From: CAYNEO01 sp964396245
GTDB lineage: Bacteria > Zixibacteria > MSB-5A5 > GN15 > FEB-12
Reading direction: 5' to 3'
Length of the DNA stretch: 64,000 bases
NCBI GenBank assembly: GCA_964396245.1
Contig: CAYNEO010000009.1
Span: 28,683-92,682, forward strand
Shown: positions 21,022 to 29,755 of the stretch, piece after piece
How the letters are laid out: every line of letters begins with the position of its first letter
How positions within the stretch are numbered: position 1 is the stretch's first letter
Position numbers and translations under genes: made by a program
Notes under the pieces: generated by a model
Told to the model about the DNA's origin: nothing
The model's input: only the letters and a program-made list of their open reading frames with translations
Database searches by the model: none

Positions 21022-22340
21022 CAGTTAATCCCCACCGGTTCAGCGTGAAGGGTGAATGCATCGGCAGCGGTAATGCGCAGAGGGATAATGTCGCCCGGAC
21101 TGAAGTTCTCTGCTGAGAATATTGCCGTTTTATTACCCTCGGTACGAGCGCGATACATCTGATCGTCGCGGCGCGACGCACCTTCGACCAACCCGTGGCA
21201 GATTCTACCGACTTCACGCTGGTTGCGCTCGCAGGCTATGCCCTTTTGCAGGGCGATAAGGCGATTGAGGCGGCGGATTTTATCCCGCTCGGGAACATCA
21301 TCTTCGTACTTCGCCGCGGTCGTTCCCGGGCGTACCGAATACCGGAACATAAACGCCGCGTCGTACTGGACTTCGCGAACAGCCGCCAGGGTTTGCTCGT
21401 ATTCTTCTTCGGTCTCCGACGGGAAACCGACAATCAGGTCTGTCGTCAGCGACACGTACGGGAGCTTCTTGCGGACATACTCGACGATCTTCAGGTAGTG
21501 TTCGATGGTGTAAATCCGGCCCATTCTCTCGAGCACGCGATTACTGCCCGACTGCAAAGGCAGATGAATATGGGGCATGATGCGCGGGTCATCGGCCATA
21601 ACATCGACCAATCGTCTGGAGAGGTCTTTCGGGTGGGAGGTCATGTACCTTATCCGCTGAATGCCCGTCTCCGCAGCGACACGCCTCAGAAGGCCGGGGA
21701 AATCGGTGTCCTCGTGTCGATAGCTGTTGACATTCTGGCCGAGTAGCATAATCTCGACGACGCCTTCGTCGACCATTCTGTAAACCGAATCGACGATGTA
21801 ATCGGCTGAATGCGAGCGTTCTTTTCCTCGCACGTATGGCACGATGCAGTACGTGCAGTAATTGTCACAGCCGCGGCTTATCGTGATGAAGCCGGAGTAC
21901 GGGGTTTCCTTGACCGGCGGAATGACATCGATATTCTCGTGCCCGAAGGCGGTCATTACGGCTTTGGTGCCTTCTATTCCCTCGAGCACATCCGGCAGTT
22001 CAAAAAGTCTGTCGGTGCCCAGAACGTAGTCGACATAGGGGACATTCCGGCTAAGTTCGTCACCGAGTCGCTGCGCCATACAACCGACGACGGCCACCTT
22101 GACGTGCGGCTTGCGTTTCTTGAACTTGTATATTTGACCGAGGCGACCATAGACGCGTTCTTCGGCCTTCTCGCGGACCGAGCAAGTGTTGAATATGATC
22201 AGATCGGCGTCTTTTTCCTCCGCGACCCGGCGGTATCCCCTTGTCACCAAGGTTGAAGCGAGGGTGCCGGAGTCGGCCAGGTTCATCTGACAACCGAAGG
22301 TCGATATATGAAAAGTCTCTATTTTCCCTGTCTTGGCCAT
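21021..22340 (-). CDS. miaB: tRNA-2-methylthio-N6-dimethylallyladenosine synthase
   Basis: A radical-SAM methylthiotransferase that adds the 2-methylthio group to i6A37 of tRNAs reading UNN codons. The N-terminal domain has the cluster cysteines in STFGCQMNLADS, FNTCSVREKAEERVYG and VVGCMAQR. The radical SAM site is C-DNY-C-TY-C in SRGCDNYCTYCIVPYVRGKERS. MLLGQNVNSY and HLPLQSGSNRVLERMGR are the usual core motifs, and a TRAM domain ends the 439-residue chain. The stop codon overlaps the start of the GAF/receiver gene by one base, an unusual partner for a tRNA-modification gene. Confidence 0.95.
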   Translation of the reverse strand: MAKTGKIETFHISTFGCQMNLADSGTLASTLVTRGYRRVAEEKDADLIIFNTCSVREKAEERVYGRLGQIYKFKKRKPHVKVAVVGCMAQRLGDELSRNVPYVDYVLGTDRLFELPDVLEGIEGTKAVMTAFGHENIDVIPPVKETPYSGFITISRGCDNYCTYCIVPYVRGKERSHSADYIVDSVYRMVDEGVVEIMLLGQNVNSYRHEDTDFPGLLRRVAAETGIQRIRYMTSHPKDLSRRLVDVMADDPRIMPHIHLPLQSGSNRVLERMGRIYTIEHYLKIVEYVRKKLPYVSLTTDLIVGFPSETEEEYEQTLAAVREVQYDAAFMFRYSVRPGTTAAKYEDDVPERDKIRRLNRLIALQKGIACERNQREVGRICHGLVEGASRRDDQMYRARTEGNKTAIFSAENFSPGDIIPLRITAADAFTLHAEPVGIN

Positions 22341-22512
22341 AGTATAAACCGGATGAAAAACAACGTTATCAGTGCGTTGGTACTCAGAAAATGATACGCC
22401 TTTTTAGACCAAATGCAACCAAAAAACCCCGCCAATAAAGGAACAGAGAGGAATTCGGACACCGCAAAAAGGGCTTATTTTCAGCCAATTTCGGCAGACG
22501 GCAAAAATCGGA

Positions 22513-24417
22513 TCACTGGCAGGGTGCCGTCTCCTTGTGGGTAATATATATGTAGCTGATGAGCGTGGTGATATCCACCAGACTCAGCTCACCATCCAGG
22601 TCGCCACTCGTGTTGCCGTTGGCTTCGCAGCACAACGGAGTGTGATTGATATAGATTCTGTTAATCAAGGTGGTGATATCGTCCAGATTTCGGGCACCGA
22701 GAGTGTCGCAGTCCGTGTTTCCGGTAAAGCCGCCCGTGTATAGCCCGCAGCAAGTCTGACCGATGGCAGCTCTCCCCCACCAGGTTCCCCAGCGGTCCTG
22801 GTTGGCTGACGAACCGACGTCCTGCATGGCGTATTCCTGGATGGTCCAGAAGCTGAGATCGTCAACGGGATCAACAACCGTGGCGCTATAATCACCCCAG
22901 CGCACACTGCCGGTGCCATAGTCCTTTACGTAGCTGGCCTCACCCAGCTTCAGTACACGGATTTCACCGGTCGCATTCAGTGGGTCGGTCGCCAGACGAC
23001 CGGTATAAACAGCTTGCGCATAGATTGCTGAATCGGAACGGGTAAAGCCCATGAAGGCGTCGCCGTTAGCGTTAGCCGTGATACTCGGATAGTAATAGTG
23101 CACGCCGGCGCCGCCGTCAAGAACACTCGATTGCACTATGGGGTAAGGCATGCTAAGCGGATCGAGCTCGTACCAGAAAACCGCAGTTCGGTTGGGGGTA
23201 GCGCCGACAGGCAGTCCCCCGGTGTGGGTCGTCCAGATGTGTCCATTTCGGTACACGGCGTCAATGAGCCGAAAGTCTCCGGTGGATATTCGGATAGAAG
23301 TACCCAGCTGTGAGGCTCCAATCTGCGCGCCGTTGAAATTATTGTCCACGGCAAAAAGGCCGGTCTCCGGGTCCAGAGAGCCCGGTACCACCGACCAAAT
23401 CGGAGATGATCCCCCGCCGGTAATCTGTGACAAACGTAACAGAAAGACACCATTGTTGAGCCAGCCGCTGTTGTCGGCCAGGTATAGAACGGGCTCCGGA
23501 CCGAATGTCTGGCAGACCCTGATAGCCTCGCCGTTGACTCCTCCCGAGAGGTCAAACATCGCCGGGAAGGTGGTAAGCGCGAGACTGCCTCCGGCCAGTG
23601 CCGAATTCTTGTCGATCACCCACATCGCGGCGCCTTTGAACGAATCGTTCGAGATTGAAAACATGTTCGTTGTCAAGGCATACCAGGTCTGGTTGAATCC
23701 AATGTCGGGGAAATCGGCCCAGTTGCTGTCGGCCGGGTCGGCGTCGAATCTGTAGTACGTCCATGTGCCGGTCGGGTCGTAGCTGTCGCTGATAGCGAAA
23801 AGAATGGCTGCTGCCGCGGTTCGCCTTGCGGCAACGGATGTCGCGATCCATCGTCCGGCGTCCTGATCGTACAATAACCGAGGATCAAACGTTCCGCTGG
23901 AGCCGGTCGGGGACCAGAAGGTGCCGAGTCCGATGGTGCTGATCGTATCACCTGTGCGCGATTGCACCCTGACGGCGGCGTTGAGCATCGTCATGACATG
24001 GAACGGACCGACGGCGCCTTCCGTATCCGGCGGGATCACGGTGAAGTTATCGGGGAATGCCATAAAATTAAGGGTCACCGGCGGACTCGCGAACCTGAGC
24101 GTTGATTGCGGCGTCAGGGTTGCATCCGGGGCGACCGTCGATTCGCCGGGAGTGAAATCGATCGAGCGACCGACCTCTCGCAGCGGAAGAAGTTTCATGT
24201 AGGGGATCTCTACGGGCGCCTGCTGAAGCGCCCCGGCCGGCAGGCCGCTCGTCTCGAGTTTCTCTAAATCGGCCCAACTGGATTTCGCGACGGGACTGAC
24301 GGTAATTTTCTGGCCGGTTACGGCAAACGCTTCGGAGGAAAACAGCAGGACGAACAAACAAACCGGAACACACGCTTCCTTCCGCACCGTCTCATGGAAA
24401 ATAGATAAGAATCTCAT
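22513..24417 (-). CDS. Secreted protein with C-terminal paired dockerin-like module, function unknown
   Basis: This 634-residue exported protein has a signal peptide ending at SSEAFA. The body is a beta-rich domain of unknown family with aromatic motifs (DPRLLYDQDAGRWIATSVAA, YYPSITANANGDAFMGFTRSDS), suggestive of a propeller. Its last 85 residues (from about 550) are a cysteine-rich module with two dockerin-like helices, LDDITTLINRIYINH and LVDITTLISYIYITH, introduced by CCGLYTGGFTGNTDC. A near-identical module ends the neighbouring M1 peptidase, so it is probably a shared sorting, anchoring or calcium-binding tag. GGAGGG precedes the ATG. No cohesin partner is visible in the window. Confidence 0.8.
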   Translation of the reverse strand: MRFLSIFHETVRKEACVPVCLFVLLFSSEAFAVTGQKITVSPVAKSSWADLEKLETSGLPAGALQQAPVEIPYMKLLPLREVGRSIDFTPGESTVAPDATLTPQSTLRFASPPVTLNFMAFPDNFTVIPPDTEGAVGPFHVMTMLNAAVRVQSRTGDTISTIGLGTFWSPTGSSGTFDPRLLYDQDAGRWIATSVAARRTAAAAILFAISDSYDPTGTWTYYRFDADPADSNWADFPDIGFNQTWYALTTNMFSISNDSFKGAAMWVIDKNSALAGGSLALTTFPAMFDLSGGVNGEAIRVCQTFGPEPVLYLADNSGWLNNGVFLLRLSQITGGGSSPIWSVVPGSLDPETGLFAVDNNFNGAQIGASQLGTSIRISTGDFRLIDAVYRNGHIWTTHTGGLPVGATPNRTAVFWYELDPLSMPYPIVQSSVLDGGAGVHYYYPSITANANGDAFMGFTRSDSAIYAQAVYTGRLATDPLNATGEIRVLKLGEASYVKDYGTGSVRWGDYSATVVDPVDDLSFWTIQEYAMQDVGSSANQDRWGTWWGRAAIGQTCCGLYTGGFTGNTDCDTLGARNLDDITTLINRIYINHTPLCCEANGNTSGDLDGELSLVDITTLISYIYITHKETAPCQ

Positions 24418-24517
24418 AAACCCTCCGGCCGGCTACCCCACCCCGGAAGCAGGAAGAGTAGCATCGCTGCGAGCAAGCAGTGGCTCGATACGATACGCTT
24501 TGAATGCAATAATGAAC

Positions 24518-24546
24518 CCGCCCTGCGACAGGGATCGTCAGGGCGG
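24518..24546 (-). terminator. Hairpin after the M1 peptidase gene, possible terminator
   Basis: CCGCCCTG and CAGGGCGG form an eight-base-pair stem with a 13-base loop, 49 bases past the stop. The following sequence is not a clean T-run, so it may be a weak terminator or a processing hairpin. Confidence 0.5.
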
Positions 24547-24594
24547 ATCGATTTTGTTACTATAACCGGCGGAGAAAGACAAAAGTTGCCGGAA

Positions 24595-26865
24595 TTATTG
24601 ACAGGCGGCAGTCGGAGAATGCGTGATATAAACGCGGTCAATAAGCCTCGTAATATCACTCAATGTTGGATCAGGATCGGCACTACCATCCACGTTTCCG
24701 TTCTCAGGGCAGCAAAGCGCCTGATGAGAGATATAGACGTTATCTATCAGGGTCGTGATGTCAGACAATGTCATCTCGCCGTCGGCAGAGCAGTCCGTGT
24801 TTCCGCTGAATCCTCCCGTATACTTCCCGCAGCAACTTCCCGGCGCCATGTAGAGAGAATAGCCGACCGAGTCAGTCTTGCCCGTCGTATTTTCGAAGAG
24901 ATATACCCCGAAATTGAATGTGCCGGTATCGCTGGTGATTCCGCTGATGATTCCATCGTTGTCTAAAGAGAGTCCGGCGGGAAGGGAACCGTTCGTCACG
25001 GTGAAAACATACGGACCGCCACCGCCGATTACTTCGATAGTGTCATTGTAGGGTTCATCGGCGATACCGTCGGACAGCTCTTCCGGTAACGTCACAATGA
25101 ATGTCTCCCACGGAACATTACTTGCCGACTTCAGAATCCAATCGGCGGGATCGAGCGCGATGTTCGTAATATCACTCGCAAAATTGAATTTGAGTAGCTT
25201 GCGTTTCTCGTCGCAAGCGCGCACGAGCGTATCCTGTGGAGCCGAGACGTAATCGAAGACCAAATCGACGGGCATATGGAAGACTCCCGGACTCGTGGTC
25301 TGAGTCTGTTTCACCACGACGTATACGTCGTAGCCGCCCGTATCCGACGGTACGGAAGTATACGAGTAGCTATAGTGGGGATAATACGTACCGTGAATCC
25401 ATTCTTCGAAGAACCAGTCCAATTCGACGCCGGTTGCCTCCTCGAGGACGTTTTTGAAGTCTTCGGTAGTGGCAGAGCCATACTGATATTCGGAGTGATA
25501 ATACGCGTCCACCGCTGCCGCAAACAGAGATTCTCCGAGTACTCCCCGAAGCATATGCACGACCCAGGCACCCTTGTCATAAGAGAGGCCGCCGTTGAAA
25601 AGTTGAGAGATACTCGTGGTATCATTGACATAGATCGTGCCGCCGCCGGTGTACCGCATGCTGTTCATATAACTGCGATAGTAGTCCCAACCGTAGAGGT
25701 CGAGGTAGTAAACGGCCTCTGAGTACGACGCCCAGCCCTCATTCAGCCAGATATCCTGCCACGACTTGCAAGTGATCATATCTCCCCACCACTGGTGGCT
25801 GAGTTCATGCACGACGACCGGCTCGGAAAAGCCGAAACTGGAACCGACCATGGAGGTCATGGTCTGGTGTTCCATGCCGCCGCCCCACTGGAAGTTGGAG
25901 TGGCCATACTTCTCTCTCAGGAACGGATACGGACCGTACGCATCGGCCAGAATGGCTATGGCGTTCGGAGTTATACCCCATAAGGGCAGGGAGAAGCTGT
26001 AAAGGTCGGGATATACGGCATGGACGACGGGCATAGAATCGGCGCCGCCGTTGTAATAGTATTGCTGCTCCCAGACATGGTAGACAGAAATCGACAGTGA
26101 AAAGAGATACGAGGCAATCGGGTAACTGCAAGTATAGTAAACCGTATGAGTGTTGTCTCCATTGGCGACGGTTGAATCGAGAGTTCCGTTGGACCCGACA
26201 TAGAAGGACGTGTCCACCTGTATGGCGATTCCCATAGAATCCGGTTTATCGGCCATAAGGTCCTTGCATGGCCACCAGTTGCGCGCCCCATACGGTTCTG
26301 AAAGTGTGGTGATCACATCGTATCCGTTGCGTGACCCAAAGGCCATGGCCTGGAAGCCGGTCTCGGTCGGGTGGCCGTGATAATAGACCGTGAACTCGAT
26401 CTGCTGGCCGGAATAGTAGACTTTGTCCAGAGTAATGTAGATGTAGTCACCCAGATGGGTGAACGTCAAAGGACCGGTAGCGCCCACCACGGAATCAACT
26501 GACATCGTGCGGTACATGTCCACCTGGATTTCGTAAGTTCCATATTGACGGCAGTCGGCGTAGAAGTGATTGTGACCGTATATGATCTCGGTGGTGTCAT
26601 TGACACGAATAAATACGTCGTAATACCTGACGTCGTAATTCGACTGATCGACCGCTTCCGCGCCGCTCGACATCAGGTCGCGGTTGAATTTCTCATCAAG
26701 GTGCGCCTTGACCTTGGATTCCCACATATGCTGGTGGATCTGGCGGGGCGTAGCAGTACTCCAGTCGGTATCACTGTCAGTTGCCGAAAATGATGATACG
26801 CAAAGGGCGGTAAGGGCAAGTAGGATAGTGAGGGTTGTCCGTAACAAAAGTGTTGCGCTTTTCAA
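24595..26865 (-). CDS. Secreted M1-family metallopeptidase with C-terminal dockerin-like module
   Basis: A 756-residue exported zinc aminopeptidase-like enzyme. After a signal peptide (MKSATLLLRTTLTILLALTALCVSSFS) come the M1 N-terminal beta domain and the catalytic domain. The latter shows the substrate-recognition segment GGGMEHQTMTSM and the zinc site H353-E-L-S-H357 with E376 in NEGWASY, at the family spacing. A putative Ig fold (about 590-680, GGGGPYVFTVTNGSLPAGLSLDNDGIISG) is followed by the module CCGKYTGGFSGNTDC...LSDITTLIDNVYISH...LSDITRLIDRVYITH. It probably digests extracellular peptides or acts at the cell surface. All zinc ligands are present, so it should be active. Confidence 0.9.
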   Translation of the reverse strand: MKSATLLLRTTLTILLALTALCVSSFSATDSDTDWSTATPRQIHQHMWESKVKAHLDEKFNRDLMSSGAEAVDQSNYDVRYYDVFIRVNDTTEIIYGHNHFYADCRQYGTYEIQVDMYRTMSVDSVVGATGPLTFTHLGDYIYITLDKVYYSGQQIEFTVYYHGHPTETGFQAMAFGSRNGYDVITTLSEPYGARNWWPCKDLMADKPDSMGIAIQVDTSFYVGSNGTLDSTVANGDNTHTVYYTCSYPIASYLFSLSISVYHVWEQQYYYNGGADSMPVVHAVYPDLYSFSLPLWGITPNAIAILADAYGPYPFLREKYGHSNFQWGGGMEHQTMTSMVGSSFGFSEPVVVHELSHQWWGDMITCKSWQDIWLNEGWASYSEAVYYLDLYGWDYYRSYMNSMRYTGGGTIYVNDTTSISQLFNGGLSYDKGAWVVHMLRGVLGESLFAAAVDAYYHSEYQYGSATTEDFKNVLEEATGVELDWFFEEWIHGTYYPHYSYSYTSVPSDTGGYDVYVVVKQTQTTSPGVFHMPVDLVFDYVSAPQDTLVRACDEKRKLLKFNFASDITNIALDPADWILKSASNVPWETFIVTLPEELSDGIADEPYNDTIEVIGGGGPYVFTVTNGSLPAGLSLDNDGIISGITSDTGTFNFGVYLFENTTGKTDSVGYSLYMAPGSCCGKYTGGFSGNTDCSADGEMTLSDITTLIDNVYISHQALCCPENGNVDGSADPDPTLSDITRLIDRVYITHSPTAACQ

Positions 26866-27011
26866 CTGGGACCTCCGGGCAGAAGAATGGTTTCCGCTGA
26901 GTTTACTGGCGCCCGCTCCGCGAACACCAAATGTGGCTAATCGAGGTATCTTTAAACTAGAATCCGCTCAAATATACCCAAAAATAAGACGATGTCAACA
27001 AACGTGTTGAG

Positions 27012-27048
27012 CAAAAGAAATGCCGCTTTCGACGTAAAAGCGGCATTT
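27012..27048 (-). terminator. Rho-independent terminator of the BACON/dockerin gene
   Basis: AAATGCCGCTTT and AAAGCGGCATTT form a 12-base-pair stem with a seven-base loop, followed on the minus strand by CTTTT. It lies 25 bases after the stop. Confidence 0.85.
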
Positions 27049-27072
27049 TGATCTAAGATAAGTCTGGACTAT

Positions 27073-29460
27073 TTAGTTTCTGTATGGGTTCCCGCACGGC
27101 ATCGGGCCGTCGAGATAGACATAAGCGATCAGATAGGTGAGGTCGGCCAGATCGATGTTGCCGTCGCAATTGACATCGCCGACTATCTTCTCCGGCCTGG
27201 GCTCGGGCCCCCCAAAATAAATATGGCTAATCAGATAAGTGATATCCGACAGGTTTATCTGGTTATCGAAGGTGACATCTCCCCTAAATCGCCAGACCTT
27301 GAGGGTAATGGGAACGGCCTTCGGACTGTTATCTGTCCCCGTAGCGTTGACATACAGCGTATCGTAGTACTGACCGAACTCGTAGCCGGTCGGATCGATC
27401 ACGAAATTGACATTCCCGGGAACGCTACCCGAGGAATTGTCGGGTCTTGCCCACGGGGCGCCGCCTGTCAGGGTCCACTCGAAGCACCCGTAATATCGAT
27501 TAAAAATCTGGATACCGAGCGCCGGTAATGGGCCCGAATCTTCCTGGGTTGTTACTGTGATAGCAGGCGGATACGTGCGAATCGAGGGAGTCATGGTCGC
27601 CTCCAGCACATTGTACTTGACGACTACTTCGACGGGGTTATTGACCGCCCGTTCCGATTTTATCCAGAGCGACTGGTAATACGTACCTGCGGATAAATGC
27701 ATCGCTCTCGGAGTCAATATTGCCGTCACGGGGGCCACCGCTGACGGCGGTGAGACGGCGAAGAAAGAAGAGTCGTAGTCGAAATTAAGAATCAAGGGAT
27801 CGTCTCCCCCGATATTGGCCACAAACATGTCAAAAGTCGGCAGCGGCGCTGTGGTGCCGTCCATGCATTCGTAGACGTTCATCACGATAGTATCTCGATT
27901 AACGAATATCTTCGGCGGTTGAGGATTGGCGTAAAACGTAAAGGCCACCGGATAAGGAGAGTTAGTGGCCTCGTCCGATACCACCCACACCGTATCGTAA
28001 TAGTAGCCGGGCTCGATCGTTTCCCTTATCAGGAAATTGACCTCGACATCGGCGGGAGCAGAGCCGGAATCGGGTATTGGCGTGAGGATTCTTGAGCTCG
28101 ATTCGGTGAGACGGAAGTTGAGCAAACCTCCGCCCACGTTGGCGATATGTAATGTGACTGGCGGGATATCGAGTGGCGGCGGGCCCATATCCAGCGTGTC
28201 AGGGTTATCAGGCGGCAGGTCAACCACAATGAAGTTCTCCGACGGCTCGACGCCGATCTCAGGCAGACCGGAGGCAACTGACAGCCAGACGGGCACCCGG
28301 ACCGGGTCATTGGTCGCGTCCGGATCGGAGACTACCACGGTATCGTAGTAATCGCCCACGGCGAGACCGGTCATGTCAATTGAAAGCGTAACAGTACCCG
28401 CGTTGGTTCCCGAAACAGGAGTCAGGTCGAGCCAGGGGTCCGAGTTCGAGACGGTCCAGTTCAGGTCGGAGCCGCCCGTATTGGAAATCTGAAGTGTCTG
28501 TGACGGCGGATTGCTGCTGTCGACAACAGACGTGAAGAAGAAACTCCCGGGGCTCACGCTAATTTCCGGCGGGGGTGGCTCAACAGTAAGGATAACAAGA
28601 AGATACTGCGGACTGTTGGCCGCCTGCGGAGCATCAACGGCAATCGTGTCCATGTACGTTCCCTGGACAAGTCCGAAATTGTTGATTGAAACGTTGATCG
28701 TAGTCGGAGTCGTACCGAGAGACGGACTCTTCAATAACCACGGGGAATCTTCGATCAATGAAAAATCCAGTGGGTCGGCATCCGAGTTGATCTCAAATGT
28801 TTGCGAAGATGGATTGGCCCCTCCCTCGATGCACGAGAAATAGAGTGTGTCTTCTGACAGCACCAGATTAGACGGAACGACGTAGGCCGTATCACTCACG
28901 CGTTTCTTGCCGGTCCAGTACGCCTCGTACCCATAATCGAGATCGTCCCCGATAAAAGACAGCCGGGTACCGGCGTTCCAGGTGTACTGGTCGAGAATTA
29001 CCGAATCGGTGACATTCCACTCAGACAACGTAAAGTAATAGCTGGCCCATTTCCGCTTGACCGTGGACATAGGCATGCCCGGTCCGCTGAGGCGGGCCAC
29101 CGAAATGAGGAATCGTTGATGAGCGTTGGTCGAGTCGATATTGTTGCCATCGTAGAAAAACTTGAGAAAGTCAAAACCGGCCGCCGCCGCCGGCGAGAGC
29201 TTGGCCGAATCCAATTGAGCGTTCGGATTGTCCCACGAGAAGCCGCTACTGAGACCGACCAGGTTATTCGAATCGTTAAAGACCCAGATATCAGCCTGCA
29301 ATTGCAGCTGATTGGTGGTGGCATCCGGTCTAACCGAGATGATCATGTCGAGAGTATCGGCGGCACCCCGGTCGTCCGGAGATTGTTCGAACTGTGCGCT
29401 CACGGGGACGGCACACAGGGCCAGAAAACACGCACACGCGATGATTTTAGTTATCTTCAT
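27073..29460 (-). CDS. Secreted multi-domain protein with five BACON-like repeats and a C-terminal dockerin
   Basis: The start is the ATG at 29460, nine bases after GGAGG and at the head of a signal peptide (MKITKIIACACFLALCAVPVSA); an in-frame start ten codons upstream is less likely. Residues about 25-180 form a cohesin-like or Ig-like domain. Five tandem repeats of about 95 residues follow, each with the pattern TLQISNTGG...W...P.SG......V......G.YYDT..V, typical of BACON-type domains that bind carbohydrate or protein. The last 65 residues are a dockerin type pair (GDVTFDNQINLSDITYLISHIYFGG, GDVNCDGNIDLADLTYLIAYVYLDG). No catalytic domain is seen. A surface adhesion or scaffold role is inference. 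Confidence 0.82.
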   Translation of the reverse strand: MKITKIIACACFLALCAVPVSAQFEQSPDDRGAADTLDMIISVRPDATTNQLQLQADIWVFNDSNNLVGLSSGFSWDNPNAQLDSAKLSPAAAAGFDFLKFFYDGNNIDSTNAHQRFLISVARLSGPGMPMSTVKRKWASYYFTLSEWNVTDSVILDQYTWNAGTRLSFIGDDLDYGYEAYWTGKKRVSDTAYVVPSNLVLSEDTLYFSCIEGGANPSSQTFEINSDADPLDFSLIEDSPWLLKSPSLGTTPTTINVSINNFGLVQGTYMDTIAVDAPQAANSPQYLLVILTVEPPPPEISVSPGSFFFTSVVDSSNPPSQTLQISNTGGSDLNWTVSNSDPWLDLTPVSGTNAGTVTLSIDMTGLAVGDYYDTVVVSDPDATNDPVRVPVWLSVASGLPEIGVEPSENFIVVDLPPDNPDTLDMGPPPLDIPPVTLHIANVGGGLLNFRLTESSSRILTPIPDSGSAPADVEVNFLIRETIEPGYYYDTVWVVSDEATNSPYPVAFTFYANPQPPKIFVNRDTIVMNVYECMDGTTAPLPTFDMFVANIGGDDPLILNFDYDSSFFAVSPPSAVAPVTAILTPRAMHLSAGTYYQSLWIKSERAVNNPVEVVVKYNVLEATMTPSIRTYPPAITVTTQEDSGPLPALGIQIFNRYYGCFEWTLTGGAPWARPDNSSGSVPGNVNFVIDPTGYEFGQYYDTLYVNATGTDNSPKAVPITLKVWRFRGDVTFDNQINLSDITYLISHIYFGGPEPRPEKIVGDVNCDGNIDLADLTYLIAYVYLDGPMPCGNPYRN

Positions 29461-29675
29461 CCCTTTACGCCTCCATGCTGCGTTTGGCATACATACCGAG
29501 CTTTATCTGTACCCAGGAATATGAATCGAGAGACGGGCAGATGATCCCGCGGACCCTCCCGGTGTCGCATTCTGCGCCGCATAGCTGGCGTAGAGGAACG
29601 CGAGGTTCCACGTTCGGGTTCTGAGAAAACCAAGAGATGTGAACCGCCGGATCCCTAATAACATCCTTAGAAATT

Positions 29676-29704
29676 AATATAGACCCGGATATAGAGTGAA
29701 GCAA
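29676..29704 (-). promoter_or_regulatory. Predicted promoter of the BACON/dockerin gene
   Basis: On the minus strand TTGCTT and TATATT are separated by 17 bases. Transcription from about 29668 would give a roughly 210-base leader, the longest in this window outside the riboswitch gene. Confidence 0.55.
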
Positions 29705-29755
29705 GCACAAATTGAGTTAGGATGCAGGCTGCCGGCTTTTACCGAAACGGCGAGA

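Noticed and set aside
27073..29460. Cellulosome-type system
   Set aside because: Dockerin-like modules are present, but no cohesin-bearing scaffoldin or glycoside hydrolase is in the window.
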